Of a stretch of 64,000 nt of DNA, positions 1 to 7,274 are shown piece after piece. The stretch comes from an uncultured Bacteroidales bacterium. GTDB lineage: Bacteria; Bacteroidota; Bacteroidia; Bacteroidales; UBA932. Each line of letters opens with the position of its first letter. The first letter of the stretch is position 1. The notes under the pieces are model-generated. The model saw only the letters and a program-made list of their open reading frames with translations, ran no database searches and had not been told where the DNA came from. The translations under genes were made by a program, and so were the position numbers. The DNA is taken from assembly GCA_900319855.1 (NCBI GenBank), contig ONQC01000016.1, positions 1 through 64,000 on the forward strand, in the 5' to 3' direction.

Positions 1-303
1 ACGACCGACCACTTCTGCAAGCTGCTTCTTGATCTGTTCCTTGGATAACTTGGCGTTATTCGCTTCAAGGGTGTCGAACCTGGACGAAATTGCTGCGATT
101 CTGGAATTGATGGTATTGAAAGGCACTTTGCGGGCATTGCTCGCGCCATGCTTCACTTTCATCTTTTCGTCATCCCACTTTTCCGGGCTGATGCTGTACC
201 CAATACTGGAACAGAACCTGCACCCATTGAGATAGATGGATGTGTAAATGGGGTGATCGCCTTTCTTGTCCGGCCTCGTGAAAAGATAGAATGTTACAGC
301 CAT
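1..303 (-). CDS. Tyrosine recombinase/integrase, N-terminal part (cut by window edge)
   Basis: Reading leftward from an ATG at 303, the frame stays open for 101 codons to the window edge. It begins MAVTFYLFTRPDKKGDHPIY, followed by YLNGCRFCSSIGYSISPEKWD. That is the Arm-type N-terminal DNA-binding domain (beta strands, then a SPEKWD-like motif) of Bacteroidota phage/ICE integrases; the core-binding and catalytic (R-H-R-Y) domains would lie outside the window. The gene starts 150 nt from the 3' end of a tRNA-Leu gene and points away from it, the usual layout when an element integrates into a tRNA 3' end. Base composition is more AT-rich than the housekeeping genes to the right. The family is inferred from the N-terminus only; an intact catalytic domain cannot be confirmed here. 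Confidence 0.75.
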   Translation of the reverse strand, partial: MAVTFYLFTRPDKKGDHPIYTSIYLNGCRFCSSIGYSISPEKWDDEKMKVKHGASNARKVPFNTINSRIAAISSRFDTLEANNAKLSKEQIKKQLAEVVGR

Positions 304-305
304 AG

Positions 306-356
306 CTTGTAAATTTTTCTTACAAGACAAAAATACAAGCTATTTTCCGAAATAGC
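306..356. repeat. Two small hairpins upstream of the integrase gene
   Basis: Two short perfect inverted repeats sit directly upstream of the integrase start: CTTGTAA/TTACAAG (306-312 and 320-326) and GCTATTT/AAATAGC (339-345 and 350-356). In integrative elements this interval normally holds integrase arm-binding sites and the promoter, so these are plausible protein-binding sites. No function is proven. Confidence 0.4.
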
Positions 357-368
357 AAGCACCAGCTA

Positions 369-410
369 AAAAAGTCTAACAATAGCAACTCGCTAATTGT
401 TAGACTTTTT
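369..410. terminator. Bidirectional terminator-like hairpin
   Basis: A 15-nt perfect inverted repeat (AAAAAGTCTAACAAT at 369-383, ATTGTTAGACTTTTT at 396-410) ends in a T-run on both strands. It lies between the tRNA-Leu 3' end and the integrase gene. On the minus strand it would terminate the tRNA-Leu transcript before it enters the integrase. Confidence 0.7.
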
Positions 411-453
411 CAATCTTCAGAAACGCTTGAAAAACTTCAAAAACATTTCTTTG

Positions 454-538
454 TGCCCCGGACGGGACTCGAACCCGTACAGACCTTGCGGTCCAAGGGA
501 TTTTAAGTCCCTCGTGTCTACCATTCCACCACCAAGGC
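454..538 (-). tRNA. tRNA-Leu (anticodon TAA)
   Basis: An 85-nt class II tRNA on the minus strand. The acceptor stem pairs GCCTTGG with CCGGGGC (two G-U pairs) with discriminator A. The anticodon loop CTTAAAA (501-507) carries TAA at 503-505. There is a long variable arm (TGGACCGCAAGGTCT) and a normal T-arm with GGTTCGAGTCC. CCA is not encoded. Its 3' end faces the integrase gene and is the likely attachment site. Confidence 0.95.
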
Positions 539-574
539 TTACCGGGCGTCCGGCGGGCGGACGCCTAGCGGATG

Positions 575-582
575 CAAAGATA
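575..582 (-). promoter_or_regulatory. -7 box TATCTTTG for tRNA-Leu
   Basis: CAAAGATA on the plus strand reads TATCTTTG on the minus strand, an exact match to the Bacteroidota -7 consensus TAnnTTTG, 37 nt upstream of the tRNA 5' end. Confidence 0.65.
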
Positions 583-685
583 CGAAGTTTTTTCGTTATC
601 GGTCATGCTCTTTCTTATATCTGAAGAGCCATTTGAGCGAGTATTTATATAAATGGCTGTAAATCAATAGTTTCAAAGACACTTT

Positions 686-721
686 GCGCAAATGGCCCTG
701 CAAAAAGGCCCCCATTTGCGC
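686..721. repeat. Palindromic intergenic hairpin
   Basis: Perfect 10-nt arms GCGCAAATGG (686-695) and CCATTTGCGC (712-721) enclose a 16-nt loop that itself holds GGCC/GGCC. It lies 95 nt beyond the comF stop with no T-run, so it is not a standard terminator. The layout (GCGCA-rich arm, TGCAAAAA in the loop) loosely recalls the double-hairpin repeats around 30.1 and 31.9 kb, but the arms differ. The rest of 583-816 shows no gene. Confidence 0.6.
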
Positions 722-816
722 GGCCCACTTTGCACATACATGATATTCAATGAGTTGCAAAACCTCCCGCGCAAAAGGGCTGTATCGTCCTGAAAAAAGT
801 TTACCAAAGAGCCTGC

Positions 817-1806
817 CTAGGGACGGCCGACGAAGGCGAGGGTGGCGACGCTGATGCGGACCCGGCCCGGACCGATGCCGGCGGAGGAGAAGGCAGCGCG
901 CAGGGCGGCATGGCAGGCTTCGAGCGTGGCGCCGGTCGTAAACACATCATCCACCAGCAGCAGATGCAGTCTTCCGGGAACAAAAAGCCCTGAATCCGTG
1001 CCCGAGACCGCTGTTCCGGCTTCTCCTGGAACAAAAGAACCTGATTTTGCGCCCGAGACCGTCATTACAGGATCTCCAGGAACAAAACCGGGCTTAAATG
1101 TGCCTGTGACCGCGGTTTCCTGACAGGGCCTAGGGCTGAAGGCACGGAGCAGCCGGGCCAGGCGGCGCGGACGGACGGCGAAGGCACCGCCGACGTTGAC
1201 GGCCTTCTGCTCCACGGTCAGGCGGGTCTGAGTGCGGGTCCGGCGCCGGCGCCGCAGCAGCCGCTCTTCCATCGGCACGCCCAGGGCAGACGCCACTTCC
1301 CGGGCGATGACCGCCGCCTGGTTGTATCCCCGCTGCCGGCGGCGTGTCCAGTGCAGCGGGACGGGAACGACAAGGTCCACGTCGGCGTACAGAGACGACC
1401 CGGCCAAATGCCGGCCCAGCATCCGGGCGAAATGACGGCCGCTGCGGACCGCGCCCTGGTATTTGAGCGCCTGGGGGATCTTCCGGTACGGCGCCTGGGA
1501 ATTGTAATAGAACAGCGCCGCAGCCCGGGCATAAGGTTCAGCCCCGGAAAGAAGACCGGCCGCAGAAACAGGTTCAGCCCCGGAAGGAAGTCCGGCCGCA
1601 GACAACCGTCGCTCAATCAGCGCGTTGAACTGGTCCGCCATCGGATTGTGGTCCACCGTCCAGAAATACGTCAACGGCAGGTCCGCCGCGCAGGGCAGGC
1701 ACAGGAAACGTTCCCGCAAAAGCAAACGTTTCCCACAAACGACACAGGTCCGCGGAAGGAAGATGTCTCCGACCGCGGACCCGATATCCATCAGGAAAGA
1801 TCCCAT
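817..1806 (-). CDS. comF: ComF family phosphoribosyltransferase-like protein with repeat insertions
   Basis: A 329-residue ComF-type protein. The N-terminus has the paired-cysteine zinc motif (TCVVCGKR...CLPCAADL), followed by VDLVVPVPLHWTRRRQRGYNQ, which is diagnostic of ComF. Near the C-terminus is the PRPP-binding loop LLLVDDVFTTGATLE. ComF helps single-stranded DNA handling during natural transformation; in non-competent lineages its role is unclear. The ATG at 1806 overlaps the fabG stop (TAATG), so translation is probably coupled. The protein is longer than typical ComF (about 220-240 aa) because two tandem-repeat stretches are inserted: two 12-aa units near the N-terminal third, and 17-aa FVPG units just before the PRPP loop. 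The frame also stays open upstream through fabG, but that extension matches nothing and is rejected. Confidence 0.88.
   Translation of the reverse strand: MGSFLMDIGSAVGDIFLPRTCVVCGKRLLLRERFLCLPCAADLPLTYFWTVDHNPMADQFNALIERRLSAAGLPSGAEPVSAAGLLSGAEPYARAAALFYYNSQAPYRKIPQALKYQGAVRSGRHFARMLGRHLAGSSLYADVDLVVPVPLHWTRRRQRGYNQAAVIAREVASALGVPMEERLLRRRRRTRTQTRLTVEQKAVNVGGAFAVRPRRLARLLRAFSPRPCQETAVTGTFKPGFVPGDPVMTVSGAKSGSFVPGEAGTAVSGTDSGLFVPGRLHLLLVDDVFTTGATLEACHAALRAAFSSAGIGPGRVRISVATLAFVGRP
974..1129. repeat. 51-bp in-frame minisatellite inside comF
   Basis: GGAACAAAA recurs at 977, 1028 and 1079, an exact 51-bp (17-codon) period, with clear but imperfect similarity across each unit (CCCGAGACCG and similar in the middle). 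On the minus strand it encodes successive units beginning FVPG (FVPGDPVMTVSG, FVPGEAGTAVSG, FVPGRLH). It sits between the core ComF fold and its PRPP loop, and all copies keep the reading frame. Confidence 0.85.
1535..1606. repeat. 36-bp in-frame tandem duplication inside comF
   Basis: Two adjacent 36-bp units starting GGTTCAGCCCCGGAA at 1535 and 1571, nearly identical, encode the 12-aa repeats SAAGLPSGAEPV and SAAGLLSGAEPY. It is the second repeat expansion in the same gene and again a multiple of three. Confidence 0.85.
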
Positions 1807-2552
1807 TACATGTTCATGCCACCGTCTACCTGGATGACCTGGCCGGTCACATAAGACGACATGTCGGAAGCCAGGAAGGTCGCCACGTTGGCGATGTCCT
1901 CCGGGGTACCGCCGCGGCGCAGCGGAATCTTCTCCATCCACTCCTTGCGGATTTCCTCCGGCAGGGCCTGGGTCATCGCAGTCTCGATGAAGCCCGGGGC
2001 GATGGAATTGGCACGGACACCCTTGCGGCCCATTTCCTGGCCGATGCTCTTGGCAAGGGCGATCAGGCCGGCCTTGGAAGCGGCATAGTTGCACTGGGCG
2101 GCATTGCCATGGACACCGACGACGGAGCTCATGTTGATGATGCTGCCCCCGCGCTGACGCATCATGATCGGGGTCAGGGCATGGATGAAGTTGAACGCGG
2201 ACTTGAGGTTCACGGCGATCACGGCGTCCCACTGGCCTTCGGTCATCTTGAGCATCAGGCCGTCCTTGGTGATACCGGCATTGTTGACCAGGATATCGAT
2301 ATGGCCGAAGTCTTCCTTGATCTGCTCGACGACCGCGTGGGTCTCCTCGAAGTTCGCTGCATTGGAAGCATAGGCTTTCACCTTGCGTCCGAACGCTTCG
2401 AGTTCCGCTACGGTCTGCTGGGCATCCTCGTTGATGACCAGGTCGGTGAAGGCGATGTCAGCGCCTTCGGCTGCAAATTTCAAGGCAACTGCCTTTCCGA
2501 TTCCACGGGCTGCTCCGGTGATCAGGGCAACCTTTCCGTCTAAAAGTCCCAT
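1806..2552 (-). CDS. fabG: 3-oxoacyl-[acyl-carrier-protein] reductase
   Basis: A 248-residue classical short-chain dehydrogenase/reductase. It has the NADP-binding TGAARGIG near residue 13, NNAG, the catalytic serine in INMSSVVG, YAASK (Tyr/Lys), and a C-terminal IQVDGGMNM. Length and motifs match FabG, the NADPH-dependent 3-ketoacyl-ACP reductase of fatty-acid elongation in the cytosol. It is the first gene of a two-gene unit with comF, whose start overlaps its stop. Other SDR enzymes share the fold, but the FabG-like ends (MGLLDGKVALITG, GQVIQVDGGM) make this the best call. Confidence 0.93.
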   Translation of the reverse strand: MGLLDGKVALITGAARGIGKAVALKFAAEGADIAFTDLVINEDAQQTVAELEAFGRKVKAYASNAANFEETHAVVEQIKEDFGHIDILVNNAGITKDGLMLKMTEGQWDAVIAVNLKSAFNFIHALTPIMMRQRGGSIINMSSVVGVHGNAAQCNYAASKAGLIALAKSIGQEMGRKGVRANSIAPGFIETAMTQALPEEIRKEWMEKIPLRRGGTPEDIANVATFLASDMSSYVTGQVIQVDGGMNM

Positions 2553-2703
2553 AGTATTCTAAATTTTAGTTACACATTCAATAACGGACCGCGTCACCCG
2601 AGGGGGACCGCGGGATCCGGCGCCAGGGCCGGACAGTCTGGCAAAAATAGTGGTTATACGGCCATTCGCCAAATTTTTCGGGGGGAAAGTGAGAAAATCA
2701 TGC

Positions 2704-2711
2704 TATCTTTG
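2704..2711 (+). promoter_or_regulatory. -7 box TATCTTTG for ahcY-nhaA
   Basis: An exact TAnnTTTG match 19 nt before the ahcY ATG. It also argues for starting ahcY at 2731, since longer starts lie upstream of or on the promoter. The rest of 2553-2703 shows no gene. Confidence 0.7.
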
Positions 2712-2730
2712 CGTCCTAATTACCAAGACC

Positions 2731-3972
2731 ATGGCAGCAGAAATCCGCGACATCAACCTCTGGGAATCCGGAGAACTCAAGATCGAATGGGTACGGCACC
2801 ACATGCCGCTTCTCGAAGGGCTCGAGAAAGATTTCCGCAAGACCCTTCCTTTCAAGGGACTGCGCATCGCCCTGTCCGTCCACCTGGAAGCCAAGACCGC
2901 CCACCTGTGCGAGGTCCTCGCCGCCGGCGGAGCCGAGATGTACATCACCGGCAGCAACCCGCTCAGCACCCAGGATGACGTCGCCGCCGCCCTGGTCCAC
3001 GAAGGCCTCAACGTCTTCGCCCTCCACGGCGCCACGCCCGAGGAATACGAACGCGGGATCCGCCGGGTCCTCGAGGCCGCCCCGAACGTCATCATCGATG
3101 ACGGCGGCGACCTGGTCCAGATGATGCACGCCGAATACCCGCACCTCATCCCGCAGGTCATCGGCGGCTGCGAGGAGACCACCACCGGCATCCTCCGCCT
3201 CCGCCAGATGGACCGCAGCGGTGCCCTCCGCTTCCCGATGATGCTGGTCAACGACGCCGCCTGCAAACATTTCTTTGACAACCGCTACGGTACCGGACAG
3301 AGCGTCTGGGACGGCATCAACCGGACCACCAACCTGATCGTGGCCGGCAAGACCGTCGTGGTCGCAGGCTACGGCTGGTGCGGCAAAGGCGTCGCGATGC
3401 GGGCCAAGGGTCTCGGCGCGAAAGTCATTGTCACCGAAGTGGATGCCGTCAAGGCCATGGAAGCCGTCATGGACGGGTTCCGGGTCATGACCATGGCGCA
3501 GGCCGCTCCCCTGGGAGACCTGTTCATCACCGTGACCGGCTGCGACGACGTCATCACGCCGGAACACTTCGCCACCATGAAGGACGGCGCCATCCTCTGC
3601 AACGCGGGCCATTTCGACTGCGAGGTCAATGTCTCCGCCCTGCGGAAAATGGCCGTTAAGGCCGCCCCGGCCCGCACGAACATCATGGGCTATACCCTTG
3701 AAGACGGCCGCAAACTATATGTCATCGGGGAAGGCCGCCTGGTCAACCTGGCCGCCGGCGACGGACACCCGGCCGAAATCATGGACATGTCCTTCGCCAT
3801 CCAGGCCCTCAGCGCCAAGTATCTGGTCGAACACAAAGACACCCTCAAAGGCATGCTGCACAATGTCCCGCAGGAAATCGACGACGAGGTCGCCCGCCGC
3901 AAACTCGCAGACTGGGGCATCCAGATCGACCGCCTTACCCCCGAGCAGCACCGCTATCTATACGGAGAATAA
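2731..3972 (+). CDS. ahcY: Adenosylhomocysteinase (S-adenosylhomocysteine hydrolase)
   Basis: A 413-residue protein that hydrolyses S-adenosylhomocysteine to adenosine and homocysteine, clearing the product of SAM-dependent methylation. Visible motifs are ALSVHLEAKTAHL and TGSNPLSTQDDVAAAL in the substrate domain, the NAD-binding GYGWCGKGVAMRAKGLGA around residue 210-230, and ILCNAGHFDCEV and GEGRLVNLAAGDGHPAEIMD near the C-terminus. It ends in Y-L-Y-G-E rather than the longer K-x-x-x-Y-R-Y tail, as in shorter bacterial forms. The chosen ATG (MAAEIRDINLW) follows the -7 box. nhaA starts 18 nt after the stop, so they are probably co-transcribed. Confidence 0.95.
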   Translation: MAAEIRDINLWESGELKIEWVRHHMPLLEGLEKDFRKTLPFKGLRIALSVHLEAKTAHLCEVLAAGGAEMYITGSNPLSTQDDVAAALVHEGLNVFALHGATPEEYERGIRRVLEAAPNVIIDDGGDLVQMMHAEYPHLIPQVIGGCEETTTGILRLRQMDRSGALRFPMMLVNDAACKHFFDNRYGTGQSVWDGINRTTNLIVAGKTVVVAGYGWCGKGVAMRAKGLGAKVIVTEVDAVKAMEAVMDGFRVMTMAQAAPLGDLFITVTGCDDVITPEHFATMKDGAILCNAGHFDCEVNVSALRKMAVKAAPARTNIMGYTLEDGRKLYVIGEGRLVNLAAGDGHPAEIMDMSFAIQALSAKYLVEHKDTLKGMLHNVPQEIDDEVARRKLADWGIQIDRLTPEQHRYLYGE

Positions 3973-3990
3973 AAAGGAACAGAACCTGTC

Positions 3991-5394
3991 ATGAAACTGA
4001 TCCCCGTCTACACCTGGAACCGGAATTACATCAACTTCGAGAACCGGAACAAAAGATTCAGCAAACAACCCTGGGCCCAGGGCGTCATCCTGCTCGCCTG
4101 CGTCGTGATCGCCATGCTTCTGGCCAACCTGCCGTTTACGCGCGAATTCTACAAGGAATTCCTAGAAACCAGCCTGGCCATCCATGTATCGACCCCTGAC
4201 GGCGGCGGATTCACCTTCCCCGCCGACATGACCGTGGAGAAATTCATCAACGACATCCTGATGGTCGTCTTCTTCTTCACCGTCGGCCTGGAAATCAAAC
4301 GGGAGATCAAGTTCGGCGAACTCAGTACCCGGCAGAAAGCCGTCATGCCGATCATCGCGGCCTTCGGCGGCGTGGTCATGCCGGCCCTGATCTATGCGCT
4401 GATCAACCACGGCACCGCCGCTTCCTCCGGCTGGGGTATCCCGACGGCCACCGATATCGCTTTTGCGGTCGGTATCCTGTCCATCCTGGGCGACAAGGTT
4501 CCCGTTTCCCTGAAGGTTTTCCTGACTGCCCTGGCCATCGCGGATGACCTCATCGCCATCCTGGTGGTCGCCCTGTTCTACGGCGGCAACATCAACTTCC
4601 CGCTCCTGGGCGTCGCCCTCGCGCTGATCCTCCTGATCGTGCTGATGAACAAGGTCGGCGAAAAACGGCCCTGGTTCTATTTCATCCCGGCCATCGCCGT
4701 GTGGATCCTCTTCTACTATTCCGGCATCCATGCCACCATGTCCGGCGTCGTCATGGCCTTCCTGATCCCGATGACCCCGCGCTACTCAAAGGGTTATTAC
4801 TTCCGCAAACGGAAACAGTACCGCCAGCTCCTCAACGACTATGATTCCATCCACGAGGAAGGCGGTTTCCCGAACGGTCCGCAGCGGCATATCCTCCGTC
4901 AGCTCAGCAAGACTTCCAAAGACTGCATGGGCCTGAGCTACCGGCTGGAACATGCCCTCAGTCCTTGGGTCAACTTCTTGATCATGCCGGTCTTCGCCCT
5001 GGCCAACGCCGGCGTCACCATCCCGAGCCTGGAATACTTCAACGTCTTCCACTACGCCGCCGGCATCGGCAGCGTCAGCATGGGTGTCTTCCTCGGCCTG
5101 CTGGTCGGCAAGCCCCTCGGCATCACCGCCGCCAGCTGGATCGCCGTCAAGACCAAGGTCGGCGCCATGCCGGACAAGGCCACCTGGAGCATGCTCCTGG
5201 CCGTCGCCTGCCTGGGCGGTATCGGGTTTACGATGTCCATCTTTGTGGACACCCTCTCCTTCGGAGACCAGGAACCCGCCCTGATGACCCAGCTGCGCGA
5301 CATGGGTAAGGTCGCCGTCCTGATGGGCTCACTATGCGCGGGCATCCTGGGCAGCGTCCTGATCAACCTGGCGCACAAGCGTCAGCGCAAATAA
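3991..5394 (+). CDS. nhaA: Na+/H+ antiporter NhaA
   Basis: A 467-residue inner-membrane antiporter that exports Na+ in exchange for H+. Hallmarks are FFFTVGLEIKREI, PTATDIAFAVGILS (unwound helix IV region), the paired aspartates in LAIADDLIAILVVALFYGG that bind Na+/H+, and the C-terminal GIGFTMSIFVDTLSF. About twelve hydrophobic segments are visible. A hydrophilic insertion (residues about 265-310, RYSKGYYFRKRKQYRQL...) makes it longer than the roughly 390-aa E. coli protein, as in many Bacteroidota NhaA. It follows ahcY by 18 nt and overlaps the convergent DUF456 gene by 13 nt at the 3' ends. Confidence 0.95.
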   Translation: MKLIPVYTWNRNYINFENRNKRFSKQPWAQGVILLACVVIAMLLANLPFTREFYKEFLETSLAIHVSTPDGGGFTFPADMTVEKFINDILMVVFFFTVGLEIKREIKFGELSTRQKAVMPIIAAFGGVVMPALIYALINHGTAASSGWGIPTATDIAFAVGILSILGDKVPVSLKVFLTALAIADDLIAILVVALFYGGNINFPLLGVALALILLIVLMNKVGEKRPWFYFIPAIAVWILFYYSGIHATMSGVVMAFLIPMTPRYSKGYYFRKRKQYRQLLNDYDSIHEEGGFPNGPQRHILRQLSKTSKDCMGLSYRLEHALSPWVNFLIMPVFALANAGVTIPSLEYFNVFHYAAGIGSVSMGVFLGLLVGKPLGITAASWIAVKTKVGAMPDKATWSMLLAVACLGGIGFTMSIFVDTLSFGDQEPALMTQLRDMGKVAVLMGSLCAGILGSVLINLAHKRQRK

Positions 5395-5873
5395 ACGATG
5401 ATATAATAGAACATGACGCCTGAGGCGATCAGCTTCAGGCCGGTTCCGAACAAGAATCCCAGCAAGGCGCCGAAGGCGGAAGAAACACTGTCCACGGCCG
5501 TCTTGTTGGCGAAAATCAGTTCCGCCAGGAAAGCCCCTGCCAGAGCCCCGAGGATCATCCCGACCGGCGGGACGATCATGCCGATAAACAAGCCCGCGAT
5601 GGCTCCCCAGCCGGCATACTTGCTGCCACCGGTCAATTTGGTAAACCACGCCGGTACCACGTAGTCCACCACGCACACCACGGTTGTAATGGCCAGCCAG
5701 ACGAACAGGAAGGTCGTCGACATCGGCTCACCGGCGGCATTGTGTCCTCCCAGGAAATACAGGCACAGCAGACCCAGCCAGCTAAGCGGCGGCCCCGGGA
5801 GGCCCGGGGCCACGCTGCCGACAATACCGATCAGGCCGAGGATGACGGCCATGACAATCCAAAAGACTTCCAT
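5382..5873 (-). CDS. DUF456 family membrane protein
   Basis: A 163-residue, mostly hydrophobic protein with four or five membrane segments and glycine-rich stretches (GLIGIVGSVAPGLPGPPLSW; FIGMIVPPVGMILGALAGAF). The early PGLPGPPLSWLGLL and repeated glycine motifs are typical of DUF456, a family without an established function. Its ATG at 5873 directly abuts the stop of the upstream aminopeptidase gene (5874), and that operon continues upstream to asd. The 3' end overlaps nhaA by 13 nt on the other strand. Confidence 0.85.
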   Translation of the reverse strand: MEVFWIVMAVILGLIGIVGSVAPGLPGPPLSWLGLLCLYFLGGHNAAGEPMSTTFLFVWLAITTVVCVVDYVVPAWFTKLTGGSKYAGWGAIAGLFIGMIVPPVGMILGALAGAFLAELIFANKTAVDSVSSAFGALLGFLFGTGLKLIASGVMFYYIIVYLR

Positions 5874-7262
5874 TTAATGGGCCATGGCGTTCTCGACGTC
5901 GTCCGGCGTGATCGGAAGGCGCTTCGGGCCGAGGCGGCGGGCGCCGTCCGGGGTCACGAGCACGTCATCCTCCAGGCGGATGCCGCCGAAATCATAATAG
6001 TCTTCCAGCCGGGCGAAATTCACGAAGCCCTTTCCGGTACCTTCCTGTTTCCACTGCTCGATCAGGGCCGGGATGAAATAGATGCCCGGTTCGTCCGTGA
6101 TGACGTTGCCCGGAACGAGGCGGCGGGCCATCCGCAGGCTGCCCAGGCCGAGCTGTTTCGCACGGGTCTGGTCCGGATCATAGCCCACATAATTCTCGCC
6201 CAGGTCTTCCATGTCATGCACATCCAGGCCCATGTTGTGGCCCAGGCCATGCGGCTGGAACAGACCGGCGATGCCCAGGCTGACCATCTCATCCAGGTCG
6301 CCGTGGACCAGGCCGACGGCCGACAGGCCTTCCAGCATCTTGCGGGCGACGGCCAGGTGGACGTCCCGGTAGGCCGTCCCCGGCTTGGTCAGGCTGAACG
6401 CATGTTCGTTGCAGTCGCAGACGATCTGGTAGATCTCGCGCTGCTTCGGGGTGAACTTTCCGGAGGTCGGATAGGTACGCGTAAAGTCGGATGCATAGTG
6501 CTCATTGCTCTCGGCACCGGCATCGATCACCATCAGCTTGCCCGGCTCGATCACCTTGTCATGCAGGTGGTTGTGCAGCGTCTCGCCATGCTGGGTCAGG
6601 ATGGTCGGGAAGGAGACGCCCCACCCCTTGGCCAGGGTGACGCCCTCCATCTTACCGACGATTTCCTGCTCGATGATACCCGGAACGATGCTGTCGCGGG
6701 CGATGGAATGCATCTCGTAACCCAGGGCGCACGCGTCGTCAATCGCGGCGATTTCCACGGCTTCCTTGACCAGACGCATCGACACCACCGCCTGGATCAG
6801 CGGCAGGGACGCCTTCTCGGCCGAACCCGTCAGCTGCATCAGGCGCAGGGTGTTGAAATAGCGGCTCGGCGGCAGGTAATGGACCTTCCGTCCGGCCGCG
6901 ATGGCCTTGGCCACGTCCTTGTCGAGTTCCCCGTAAGGTTTCGAGGCTTTCACGCCGACGCGCTCCGCCTTCGAGGCGACCGTCGGCTGGGGGCCCATCC
7001 AGATGATGTCACCGATTTCCACATCGTCCGCATAGAGGGTCTCTTCCCCGCTTTCGATATCGAGGATGGCCCCGTACATCGGGTCATCCAGACCGAAATA
7101 ATAGAGCCAGGAACTGTCCTGGCGCCATTTATAACAATTGTCCTTGTACTGGGCCGGCGCCTCGGCGTTGCCAACGAACAACACGATGCCCTTCTCCCCG
7201 CAGGCTGCCAGCTTGGCTAGCAGGGTCCGGCGGCGATTAACATAAACTTCTTTTTCGAACAT
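5874..7262 (-). CDS. pepP: Xaa-Pro aminopeptidase (aminopeptidase P, M24B)
   Basis: A 462-residue cytosolic metallopeptidase that removes an N-terminal residue preceding proline. The N-terminal domain begins with the aminopeptidase P-type segment FVGNAEAPAQYKDNCYKWRQ. The pita-bread catalytic domain shows the five metal ligands in order: Asp in MVIDAGAE, Asp in YASDFTRTYP, His in GLGHNMGLDVHD, Glu in ITDEPGIYF and Glu in GIRLEDDVLVT. Length fits the family. It lies 12 nt downstream of asd and abuts the DUF456 gene. The gene symbol is by family analogy. Confidence 0.92.
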   Translation of the reverse strand: MFEKEVYVNRRRTLLAKLAACGEKGIVLFVGNAEAPAQYKDNCYKWRQDSSWLYYFGLDDPMYGAILDIESGEETLYADDVEIGDIIWMGPQPTVASKAERVGVKASKPYGELDKDVAKAIAAGRKVHYLPPSRYFNTLRLMQLTGSAEKASLPLIQAVVSMRLVKEAVEIAAIDDACALGYEMHSIARDSIVPGIIEQEIVGKMEGVTLAKGWGVSFPTILTQHGETLHNHLHDKVIEPGKLMVIDAGAESNEHYASDFTRTYPTSGKFTPKQREIYQIVCDCNEHAFSLTKPGTAYRDVHLAVARKMLEGLSAVGLVHGDLDEMVSLGIAGLFQPHGLGHNMGLDVHDMEDLGENYVGYDPDQTRAKQLGLGSLRMARRLVPGNVITDEPGIYFIPALIEQWKQEGTGKGFVNFARLEDYYDFGGIRLEDDVLVTPDGARRLGPKRLPITPDDVENAMAH

Positions 7263-7274
7263 GGTTACTTTGCT

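Noticed and set aside
974..1129. Possible CRISPR-like array in comF
   Set aside because: Only three units with an exact 51-bp period, in frame with coding sequence and without unique spacers; it is a minisatellite.
1807..2232. N-terminal extension of the comF frame through fabG
   Set aside because: The added residues are Arg/Pro/His-rich, overlap fabG completely, and ComF homology begins only at the ATG overlapping the fabG stop.
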